Source: a virus
Strand: one strand, 5' to 3'
IMG/VR virus record: IMGVR_UViG_3300049215_000149
Location: 1-44,178 of that record
DNA: 44,178 nucleotides
This document shows, piece after piece, positions 31,431 through 37,842 of the stretch (the stretch's first letter is position 1; each line of letters opens with the position of its first letter). A program made the position numbers and the translations under genes. The notes below the pieces were generated by a model. It ran no database searches and was not told the DNA's origin. It saw only the letters and a list, made by a program, of their open reading frames with translations.

Positions 31431-32561
31431 ATGTTTCGCTCGGCTTTTCTTGCGGTTCTTGCGACGCTTCCGGCCCTGCCGGTACCGGCGTCTGCGGCGA
31501 TCCTGTGGTTCGGTGGCGAGGATACGAGTTTTACATGTGTCGGAACTTGCGCTAGTACCAATGGCGGCAATCAATTCGATGCGTCTTTTGCACGCACATC
31601 AATGTCCGTGCAAAATGGCACATCCACTTCTGATCCACCAACGAATCTTTTGGTACCTGCCCCAGCCACTTTTACGGCGTGTAATAATCCGTGCTGGATA
31701 CATTTGAAGGTTTCGGCATATAATGTTATAACTACAACAAATAATGAACAATTTTTGATTTTATATGGCACTGACGGCGTGGGGAGATTATATCTCCGCC
31801 AGACCGGCGCAAATGGAACATTGAAACTTTCAATTGCCAATGCTGCACGAACGTTCACTGATCTTGCTACGTCAACAGCAACGTACACAAATGCGTATCC
31901 AGCAGGTACTATTACACAAATTGATCTCGGCATCAGTTCTACGTGTTCCAGTGGTGATACGGCAGTATTATATATCAATAATGTTCAAGGTATAAGTTAC
32001 ACTGGCAATTTATGTACTGATGCAAATACGCAATGGAATAAAATTGCAATTGGATCAATTAGTAATACAACACTAACTTGTGTTAGTGACGGAAGTTGTA
32101 TCTCTGAAGTAATTGTTGCTAGTGAAGATACCCGCTCGATGCGATTGGCGACGTTGATTTTGCAAGCGGCAGGTAACACTCAGGGATGGACGCCAAATAC
32201 GCTCGCGAATGTCAATAAAGCAACGATCAGTGATGGAACGTTTGTTTCGGACTCGACAGGCAATGTGTTGTCGCAGTGGAAAGTGCAGACGGCAGCGCCG
32301 ACCGGAACATGGGGCGTAAAGGCGGTTTCAATTGAGTCACGGCTGCTCGCCAGTATAACCGGGCCGCAGAATTTCGACTGGTCCTGGCGCATAAGTGGCT
32401 CGGATTATCTTGCAGGGACGACAACGGCGTTGACCAATAACTTTGCCAACTATCGGCTCCAGCGAGACACATCGCCGGCGACCGGTACAACGTGGGGAAT
32501 TTCCGAAGTATTCAACACGTCTACGAATCAGATGAATATCGGCGTTAAGAGCTTGCCATGA
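31431..32561 (+). CDS. Exported 376-aa beta-rich protein, AT-rich gene
   Basis: The start is chosen at 31431, one base after the previous stop; ATG 31416, five codons upstream, is possible. Signal peptide FRSAFLAVLATLPALPVPASA. The mature part has ILWFGGEDTSFTCVGTCAS and concanavalin-like strands (NEQFLILYGTDGVGRLYLRQTG, DTAVLYINNVQGISYTGN), suggesting a lectin or LamG-type sandwich. Six or more cysteines could form disulphides. Bases 31590-32250 are strikingly AT-rich with T/A-ending codons, unlike the rest of the genome. The gene therefore looks recently acquired. Confidence 0.7.
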   Translation: MFRSAFLAVLATLPALPVPASAAILWFGGEDTSFTCVGTCASTNGGNQFDASFARTSMSVQNGTSTSDPPTNLLVPAPATFTACNNPCWIHLKVSAYNVITTTNNEQFLILYGTDGVGRLYLRQTGANGTLKLSIANAARTFTDLATSTATYTNAYPAGTITQIDLGISSTCSSGDTAVLYINNVQGISYTGNLCTDANTQWNKIAIGSISNTTLTCVSDGSCISEVIVASEDTRSMRLATLILQAAGNTQGWTPNTLANVNKATISDGTFVSDSTGNVLSQWKVQTAAPTGTWGVKAVSIESRLLASITGPQNFDWSWRISGSDYLAGTTTALTNNFANYRLQRDTSPATGTTWGISEVFNTSTNQMNIGVKSLP

Positions 32562-32905
32562 AGAAAGTTTTATGTGCAGTGTTGTTACTAATGTTTATGT
32601 CTGTTTCAGTATGGGCACTTACGGAGGAAGAAGCCAGCAAAATTGTTGGATTTGCCGTGCTGAATGGTATTGCCGAAGAAACCAGCAAGATCGTTGGCTT
32701 CGCTGTATTGAACAGCATTGCGGAAGAAGACAGCAAGATCGTCGGCTTCGTTGTTCTCAAGGGTTCGCAAGAAGCCAATTCGAAACTAGTAGGGTTCGCC
32801 GTGCTATGCACGCCGACGACCGGCGTTCTGACGGGGGCATGTCCGATCCCGCCGCCAACAGGCAGCCCAGGCGCAGGCGGTTTGAGCATATCGGTCCCGT
32901 GGTGA
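32558..32905 (+). CDS. Exported repeat protein with four SKIVGFAVL units
   Basis: A 115-residue protein whose ATG overlaps the previous stop (ATGA). Signal peptide KKVLCAVLLLMFMSVSVWA, cleavage near residue 20. Residues 27-83 hold four units on an exact 16-residue period, each centred on SKIVGFAVL (SKIVGFVVL and SKLVGFAVL in units 3 and 4), separated by acidic linkers such as NGIAEET. A Pro/Gly-rich tail with two cysteines follows. Regular beta strands with acidic turns suggest a small solenoid or self-assembling fibre. Similar short VAYAVL-type repeats are remembered from alphaproteobacterial phages, but I cannot name a family. Confidence 0.72.
   Translation: MKKVLCAVLLLMFMSVSVWALTEEEASKIVGFAVLNGIAEETSKIVGFAVLNSIAEEDSKIVGFVVLKGSQEANSKLVGFAVLCTPTTGVLTGACPIPPPTGSPGAGGLSISVPW
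32636..32806 (+). repeat. Four 48-bp coding repeats
   Basis: Units start at 32636, 32684, 32732 and 32780. Their DNA differs at many synonymous positions (aaa/aag, att/atc, gga/ggc/ggg, ctg/ttg/ctc/cta) while the protein units stay nearly identical. The duplication is therefore old and the protein pattern is maintained by selection. Confidence 0.85.
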
Positions 32906-32916
32906 TGGAGAAGATC

Positions 32917-33336
32917 ATGCGTTTCTGGATGGCGCTCGCGTCGATGTTGCTGGCCGCGCCGGCGATGGCGCAGACGGTGCCGTGTACGACGGCTGGGCTA
33001 CCGGCCGGCCAGTGTCAGGTGAATGTCGTGGTGACGATCACGCCACCGGCTGGCTGCACGATCGTCAACGGTGGCCCTGGGGCGAGCAACGTCGCCTTCA
33101 CGGCGGCGGCTCCGCTTCTCGCGGGCCAGAAGCTCGGGACGTTCGCCCCGGCGCTCAGCGGCACATGCAGCGGCCCGGCAACCGCCACGGTGTCCGACAA
33201 TCGCTTCGTCGTGAACGGCCTCGACCTCGACGTGGGGCCGGTGCCGCCGCCGGTGAATGCTACCGGCAACACCATCTTCACCTTCACGGCGACGTTCGCG
33301 CCGCCCGCAGCGGCGGCATCGGCAGGGGGCAAATGA
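32917..33336 (+). CDS. Exported 139-aa protein
   Basis: The start is chosen at ATG 32917, five bases after GGAG; ATG 32905 is also in frame. Signal peptide RFWMALASMLLAAPAMA, cleaved before QTVPC. The mature part has cysteines in PCTTAG, GQCQV, GCTIV and TCSGP, and a beta-sandwich look (NVVVTITPPAG, ATATVSDNRFVVNGLDLDVG, NTIFTFTATFAPP). Probably a secreted or periplasmic beta domain. Confidence 0.7.
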   Translation: MRFWMALASMLLAAPAMAQTVPCTTAGLPAGQCQVNVVVTITPPAGCTIVNGGPGASNVAFTAAAPLLAGQKLGTFAPALSGTCSGPATATVSDNRFVVNGLDLDVGPVPPPVNATGNTIFTFTATFAPPAAAASAGGK

Positions 33337-33719
33337 TCCGCTGGCTGGCCCTCGCGCTGGCGCTGGCGATGCCTCCGCTCGCCGCGCAGACGGTCGATCA
33401 GCCGGCTGCTGTGATCGCCGTGGGGCCGGCGGCGGTGTGGATCGACACCGGGAACGGTGACAGCGCGGCCAAGTCGATCGCGGTCCCGCCGGGTGGCTCG
33501 GCGACGGCGCCGATCGTGTTCGGGCCGGGTGTGCAGCCGCCGAGCGATGCCGCGGTGGCGGCCGACGAGCCAGGATGGACCGCGCGCCTCAGTGCCGATG
33601 GCCGGTCAATCACGGTGACGCCGCCCGCAACCTTCTCCGCGGGCAGCACGGTGCTCCGCTACAGCGCACCGAGCGCACAGCTTGCGGACCAGGCGATCGC
33701 CTTCATCGGCCAACCATGA
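33333..33719 (+). CDS. Exported 128-aa beta-sandwich protein
   Basis: The ATG at 33333 overlaps the previous stop (ATGA). Signal peptide RWLALALALAMPPLAA, cleaved before QTVDQ. The mature part (AAVWIDTGNGDSAAKSIAVPPGGSATAPIVFG, WTARLSADGRSITVTPPATFSAGSTVLRYSAP) resembles an Ig-like or Big-type domain. It is the last of the exported series. It shares the QTV start of the mature chain with its upstream neighbour. Confidence 0.7.
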   Translation: MIRWLALALALAMPPLAAQTVDQPAAVIAVGPAAVWIDTGNGDSAAKSIAVPPGGSATAPIVFGPGVQPPSDAAVAADEPGWTARLSADGRSITVTPPATFSAGSTVLRYSAPSAQLADQAIAFIGQP

Positions 33720-33735
33720 AAGAGGGGGAAAAGAG

Positions 33736-33987
33736 ATGCGAATCCAGGTCTACGAGGAAGAACTCGGCGAGGGCGTGCAGCTAATCGTCAAGAGGAGCAC
33801 TCAAGGCGAGCCATTTTACGGTCTGCGCATATGGCTGAAGACCGCCCAGCCGTTGCTCGACCATTCGACGCCCGAGGACGATGACCGCAGCGCAGTAACC
33901 TTCTGGGCGCGCGATCCGGCAACCCTGAAGGATCTCTGCGGCGAGATGGTGCAAGCCTTTCAGCGCGGCATTGCACGGATTACCTGA
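33736..33987 (+). CDS. 83-aa protein, unknown
   Basis: It starts at 33736 behind AGAGGGGGAAAAG. A small mixed alpha/beta protein (MRIQVYEEELGEGVQLIVKRSTQGEPFYGLRIWLKT, then DRSAVTFWARDPATLKDLCGEMVQAFQRG). No signal peptide. No family is recognised. Confidence 0.6.
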   Translation: MRIQVYEEELGEGVQLIVKRSTQGEPFYGLRIWLKTAQPLLDHSTPEDDDRSAVTFWARDPATLKDLCGEMVQAFQRGIARIT

Positions 33988-34004
33988 CCGCCGCCGAGCC
34001 TGAC

Positions 34005-34250
34005 GTGTTCACCCTTTGGAGGATGTCCCGCGGCGGGCTTTACGCCCGGCGTTTCAAGAAGGGGCTGACGCTCGATCAGGTCGGTGGAATCCTGCGGAAG
34101 TCCCGGAATCACCGATGGCGGCTGGTGCTGCGGCTAGATGGCGATGCGCCACCACCCAGGTCGGCGTTTTATTCCCACGGGGAATTGTATAGGAGGTATG
34201 CGAAAAATGGCAATTTCGAGGACGCGATTTTGACGGGGCATGGACGATAA
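34005..34250 (+). CDS. Possible 81-aa basic protein
   Basis: The frame starts at GTG 34005 with no strong ribosome-binding site. The content is basic (MSRGGLYARRFKKGLTLDQVGGILRKSRNHRWRLVLRLDGD). Coding potential is moderate. A real gene is likely because the frame spans nearly the whole gap between its neighbours, but the function is unknown. Confidence 0.45.
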   Translation: MFTLWRMSRGGLYARRFKKGLTLDQVGGILRKSRNHRWRLVLRLDGDAPPPRSAFYSHGELYRRYAKNGNFEDAILTGHGR

Positions 34251-34253
34251 CCG

Positions 34254-34484
34254 ATGTTCGGCATAACCAAGTTGTTCGAGCATCACTTGAACGAATGTCG
34301 CGATAGATATGTTGCGCTCAATGCGTCCCTGACTGCGCTCGACAAGAAGATCGACGCGACCCGAGAATCCGCAGACCGAGGTTTTAACCATATTTACGGG
34401 CTGTTGTGGGCTCTTGCCGGAACGACGGTGGTAATGCTTCTGGTTGCGGTTGCGACCCTGCTGCTGAAACTGATCCATCCCTGA
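34254..34484 (+). CDS. XhlA-like membrane protein (lysis-associated)
   Basis: A 76-residue protein with an N-terminal helical coil (ECRDRYVALNASLTALDKKIDATRESADRGFNHIYG) and one C-terminal membrane helix (LLWALAGTTVVMLLVAVATLLLKL). This is the layout of XhlA-type haemolysin/holin-associated proteins, which help release endolysin. The gene opens a short block of small membrane proteins, so a lysis role is reasonable. No endolysin is recognisable nearby. Confidence 0.6.
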   Translation: MFGITKLFEHHLNECRDRYVALNASLTALDKKIDATRESADRGFNHIYGLLWALAGTTVVMLLVAVATLLLKLIHP

Positions 34485-34496
34485 GGAGAAAAACCG

Positions 34497-34670
34497 ATGC
34501 CCGAAGCACGCTTTGACGTTTCGCTGAACCTGAAGCTCAGCCTCACCCCGTCCGAGTTTTCGCAGTTCGTGCAGGCGCTGCTGATGGTGGTGCTGCCGGA
34601 TACGCTGCCCGAGGGGGCGTTCACCTTCGCGCCGCATCCGCAGCCGGCGCAGGGAATTGCAACGGCATGA
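34497..34670 (+). CDS. 57-aa protein in the lysis-like block
   Basis: The start at 34497 has GAGGAG upstream. Sequence ARFDVSLNLKLSLTPSEFSQFVQALLMVVLPDTLPEG, with a moderately hydrophobic centre, then a Pro/Ala tail. It may be a small membrane-associated accessory protein. The stop overlaps the holin-like gene (ATGA). Confidence 0.55.
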   Translation: MPEARFDVSLNLKLSLTPSEFSQFVQALLMVVLPDTLPEGAFTFAPHPQPAQGIATA

Positions 34671-34843
34671 ACATGAGCCTGCATCCCAAGGTCGCAGCCG
34701 GCACCCTGGCGGCGGCCCTGACCGGCATCCTGATCTCCGAACTGTCGCGCCGCGGGATCAGCATCGGGGCCGGCGAGGCCGCGAACATCACGACGATCAT
34801 CGCCTTCGTCGCCGGCTACTTCACTCCGCAAGGTGCAGCATGA
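34667..34843 (+). CDS. Holin-like protein, 58 aa
   Basis: The ATG at 34667 overlaps the previous stop; ATG 34673 is an alternative. Two hydrophobic helices (VAAGTLAAALTGILISEL; AANITTIIAFVAGYFTP) flank a short loop with RRG. This HPKVAAGTLA...TTxxAFVAGYFTP pattern is common among small phage holins. Holins form pores in the inner membrane and time lysis. Confidence 0.65.
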   Translation: MNMSLHPKVAAGTLAAALTGILISELSRRGISIGAGEAANITTIIAFVAGYFTPQGAA

Positions 34844-35328
34844 GCGAGCTACCCGAGGGCCGGATCGAAACCTTCCATGCCGAGGATATAAAGCGGCGCT
34901 ATCGCGTCGTCGATCGCAGCAGCCTTGCGACTGTGCCGGGCGAGGTCGTCAGCGCGAACCCGACCACCGGCGAATGCACGATGCGAGAAAAGGATGGCAC
35001 GGTGAAAACGCACAACCTGGGGCCTGGCGGTCTCGCGATCGTGACGCGGGTTCTGCTGCCGCTCGCGCTCATCCTCGGCATGACGGCGTGCGCTCAGACG
35101 CAGATGGACACCCAGAACGCCGCGGCGCTCGCCCAGAAGGCTGGAGACGCGCAGGGGGCTCAGTGCTGGGCCGCGCTCGGCGTGCCGCTCGGGCAGGCCC
35201 CACAGGGCGCGGGAGTGGCCTACGCGATCGAAGCCAAGCGCCTGATCGCCGGCATCATCAAGGAAGGCCCCTGCGCCCAGCTTGCAGCCGAAATCCTGGT
35301 GCAGGTCGGGAGCAAGTTCGTCCCGTGA
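34840..35328 (+). CDS. 162-aa protein with an internal lipobox (possible spanin-like lipoprotein)
   Basis: The start at 34840 overlaps the holin stop (ATGA). Residues 1-66 are a soluble domain (IETFHAEDIKRRYRVVDRSS...DGTVKTHNLG). In the middle is a complete lipoprotein signal, TRVLLPLALILGMTAC, which could begin at the in-frame GTG 35040 to yield a separate lipoprotein of about 96 residues. The mature part (QTQMDTQNAAALAQKAGDAQGAQCW) is helical. The gene may therefore make two products, or one fused protein. Placement after the holin suggests an outer-membrane spanin-like function, but evidence is limited. Confidence 0.55.
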   Translation: MSELPEGRIETFHAEDIKRRYRVVDRSSLATVPGEVVSANPTTGECTMREKDGTVKTHNLGPGGLAIVTRVLLPLALILGMTACAQTQMDTQNAAALAQKAGDAQGAQCWAALGVPLGQAPQGAGVAYAIEAKRLIAGIIKEGPCAQLAAEILVQVGSKFVP

Positions 35329-36470
35329 GGTTTCACGTCCTCGGCATCCCACATACGGTGTCGACCAGCGACTACAGCCTCTGCGCATTCACGACGAAGG
35401 TGGTGAAGCTTTGCCGGATGCTGCGGGCGCACGATCATGACGTGTTCCACTACGGCCACGAGGACTCGGTGGTTGATTGCACCGAGCATGTCACCGTCAC
35501 CACGCGCGCCGACATCGCGCGTACCTACGGTGATGCGTTCGACTGGCGTAAGGACGGGCTGCCGCCGTTCCGGTCGAACGATCACGTCAACCTGACCTTC
35601 CTGCGGCGCTCGATCGGAGAGATTGCGCGGCGCTGCGTGCCCGGGGATTTCCTGCTCTGCATGTGGGGCGGCGGGCATCGCATGGTCGCGGACGCTTTCC
35701 CGGACTTGAAGGTGGTCGAACCCGGCATCGGCTACCCGCGAGGCCATTTTGCGCCCTTCAAGGTGTTTGAGAGTTACGCGCTTTTGCACGCCTATCTCGG
35801 GCTCGATCACGTCGCCAGCGCCTTCAACAATCGCTGGTACGAGGTCGTAATCCCGAACTATTTCGACCCGGGCGAATTCGAGTTCCGACATGACAAGGGG
35901 GACTACCTGCTGTTCCTCGGCCGCATCGGTTCCGGCAAGGGAACGCACATCGCGATCCAGATCGCCGAGGCGACCGGCGCCAAGTTGATCGTCGCGGGGC
36001 CGGGTGAGATCGACCAGTCGATGGCGCGCACCGAGCGGCCGATCGCCGAATATGTCGAGCACGTCGGAATCGTCGATGTGGGGCGCCGGCGGGAACTTCT
36101 ATCGCGGGCCAGGGCGGTGATCGCGCCAACAACTTTCCTCGAACCCTTCAACGGGGTGCATGTCGAGGCGATGATGTCGGGAACGCCGGTCATCACTACG
36201 GATTTCGGAGCGTTCGCCGAATACAACCTGCATGGGATCACTGGATACCGCTGCCGAACCTTCGAGCAGTTCACCTGGGCGGCGCGCAACATCGGGACGA
36301 TCCAGCCCGGCGCCTGCCGATATTGGGCGACGAAGAATTTTTCGATGGAGCGGGTCGCCAAGATGTATGAGGAATTCTGGTGGCAGGCCGACAAGGCGCA
36401 GTGGTATGAGCCGAGACCGGATCGAAAGGAACTCGATTGGCTGACCAGGGAATATCCGGCGGTCTGGTAG
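35325..36470 (+). CDS. Glycosyltransferase family 4-type (GT-B) enzyme
   Basis: A 381-residue protein from GTG 35325, which overlaps the previous stop (GTGA). The C-terminal Rossmann half has YLLFLGRIGSGKGTHIAIQIAEATGAKLIVAGPGE and the donor-binding block APTTFLEPFNGVHVEAMMSGTPVITTDFGAFAEYN, with the E-x7-E-like motif of GT4 enzymes. The N-terminal half (FHVLGIPHTVSTSDYSLCAFTTKVVKLCRML, PGIGYPRGHF) holds the acceptor side. It transfers a sugar from a nucleotide donor, on host surface glycan, phage protein or DNA. Together with the early epimerase and the Wzy-like protein it points to glycan modification. Confidence 0.85.
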   Translation: MRFHVLGIPHTVSTSDYSLCAFTTKVVKLCRMLRAHDHDVFHYGHEDSVVDCTEHVTVTTRADIARTYGDAFDWRKDGLPPFRSNDHVNLTFLRRSIGEIARRCVPGDFLLCMWGGGHRMVADAFPDLKVVEPGIGYPRGHFAPFKVFESYALLHAYLGLDHVASAFNNRWYEVVIPNYFDPGEFEFRHDKGDYLLFLGRIGSGKGTHIAIQIAEATGAKLIVAGPGEIDQSMARTERPIAEYVEHVGIVDVGRRRELLSRARAVIAPTTFLEPFNGVHVEAMMSGTPVITTDFGAFAEYNLHGITGYRCRTFEQFTWAARNIGTIQPGACRYWATKNFSMERVAKMYEEFWWQADKAQWYEPRPDRKELDWLTREYPAVW

Positions 36471-36898
36471 CCGCCCCGGAATTCTGGCATCGGTTCCGGC
36501 AGGATCCCGGTCTGCCGTCTCTTATCCTGGCCTACAACGAAGAACTCGGCGTTGTCACGGACCCGGATTGGTCGCTGATGACGCGCCGCGCCGCGGTGGG
36601 CGACCTCCACACGTTCACGCTTCGGAATTTGCGGAATGCGTTGTGCGGCTTTTGCCTCTGCGAGATGCGGGCGCTGACGGCATTCAAGGGCAGGCGGCTC
36701 GCCTTTGCCGACAACATCTACGTCGAGCCGCGCCACCGGCCGGCCGGCAGGGATATTTTGATAGATGAGGTATGTCGGTATATGCGCGACAAAGGTGCAA
36801 GTCAGTTCGCGATGCACCACCACGCGGAACCGGCATGCGTTCCGCCCCTCGGCGCGGTGATGACGATGCGGGTGCTGGTCAAGGAGTTGCGGCCATGA
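36437..36898 (+). CDS. GNAT-fold protein (T7 gp13-like internal virion protein or acetyltransferase)
   Basis: A 153-residue protein starting at TTG 36437, supported by AAAGGA six bases upstream. The block ALCGFCLCEMRALTAFKGRRLAFADNIYVEPRHRPAGRDILIDEVCRYMRDKGASQFAMHHHAE fits the GNAT acetyl-CoA fold (beta4-alpha3). The canonical R/Q-x-x-G-x-G/A loop reads RPAGRD. T7 gp13 (DUF2833), a protein needed for internal core assembly, has the same fold and a similar position before the ejection proteins. Either this structural role or an acetyltransferase is possible. Confidence 0.65.
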   Translation: MADQGISGGLVAAPEFWHRFRQDPGLPSLILAYNEELGVVTDPDWSLMTRRAAVGDLHTFTLRNLRNALCGFCLCEMRALTAFKGRRLAFADNIYVEPRHRPAGRDILIDEVCRYMRDKGASQFAMHHHAEPACVPPLGAVMTMRVLVKELRP

Positions 36899-37842
36899 GT
36901 TTCCTGGGGGGAATGTTTGGAGGTCCGAGCGCATCCGGGACGAGCAGATCGCCGAGCAACAACACCGCGCAAGCCTACATCCCGCAGAACCAGCCGGGAT
37001 CGGATGCGACCTACTGGAACAGCCTCAACAACCTCGGCGACCTGAGCAGCCAGATCCTCGGCCAGGCTCAGGGCATCATCAACAACCCGTATAAGGGCGA
37101 GTACGGGGCCAACATGGTCTCGGGATTGGGCATCCCGTTCGGCCAGGGCATGGTCGGCCAGGGGCAGACCCTCGGCAACTACGGGCTCAACACGCTGAAC
37201 ACCGCGTTCGACCCTATGCAGTCGCTGCACAACACGCAGGCGACGCAGAACCTGAACCGGCAGAACGCGATCAACGCGATGTCCGGGGTTGCCGGGACGC
37301 CCTACGGCGCCGGCGTCACCGGGCAAAACCAGCAGGGTTTCGAGCAGAACTGGCTCAACCAGATGCTCCAGCGGCAGGCGACCGGGTTACAGGCCGGGGG
37401 GGCCGCCCTGACGCAGGGTGGGCAACTCGGCAACACCGGCCTCAACACGATCCTGAGCTCGCAGTTGGCGCCGTATAATACTTGGAACCAGCAGGTCGGA
37501 AACCAGCAGAATGCCCTGCTATCGGCTTTCAATCCGCAACAGAACATCCTCCAGGACACGCTGAATTATCTGAAGACGGGTCAGGGCGCTTCGGAACTCT
37601 CGGGCCAGCTCGGCCAAATGGGCACAAACCAACTCGGCCAAGCGTTCGGCGGCATCAACAGCCTGATCGGCGGCGGCGGGCTTGGGAATTTGGCGTTCGG
37701 GAGCGGCGGCTTGAGCGGAGCGCTCGGGCTCGGGTCGGGCGGATTGCTGGGCTCTCTTGGCGGTCTATTCGGCGGCGCTGGCGCGGCCGGTGTCGGTTCT
37801 CTTGGCCCCGCCCTCGACTTGGGCCTTCTGGCGGCGGTGTAA
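36895..37842 (+). CDS. Internal virion/ejection protein, Gly/Gln/Asn-rich
   Basis: A 315-residue protein, its ATG overlapping the previous stop. It is dominated by Gly, Gln, Asn and Leu (SSQILGQAQGIINNPYKGEYGANMV, NTQATQNLNRQNAINAMSGVAG) and ends in a glycine-rich hydrophobic tail (GGINSLIGGGGLGNLAFGSGG...). Podovirus ejection proteins that form the trans-envelope channel share this composition and position just before longer ejection proteins. No enzymatic domain is seen. Confidence 0.68.
   Translation: MSFLGGMFGGPSASGTSRSPSNNTAQAYIPQNQPGSDATYWNSLNNLGDLSSQILGQAQGIINNPYKGEYGANMVSGLGIPFGQGMVGQGQTLGNYGLNTLNTAFDPMQSLHNTQATQNLNRQNAINAMSGVAGTPYGAGVTGQNQQGFEQNWLNQMLQRQATGLQAGGAALTQGGQLGNTGLNTILSSQLAPYNTWNQQVGNQQNALLSAFNPQQNILQDTLNYLKTGQGASELSGQLGQMGTNQLGQAFGGINSLIGGGGLGNLAFGSGGLSGALGLGSGGLLGSLGGLFGGAGAAGVGSLGPALDLGLLAAV

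Noticed and set aside
34833-35324. Apparent 164-codon N-terminal extension of the glycosyltransferase
   Set aside because: The extension is out-of-frame translation of the lipobox gene; GTG 35325 overlapping the stop gives the expected GT-B N-terminus.
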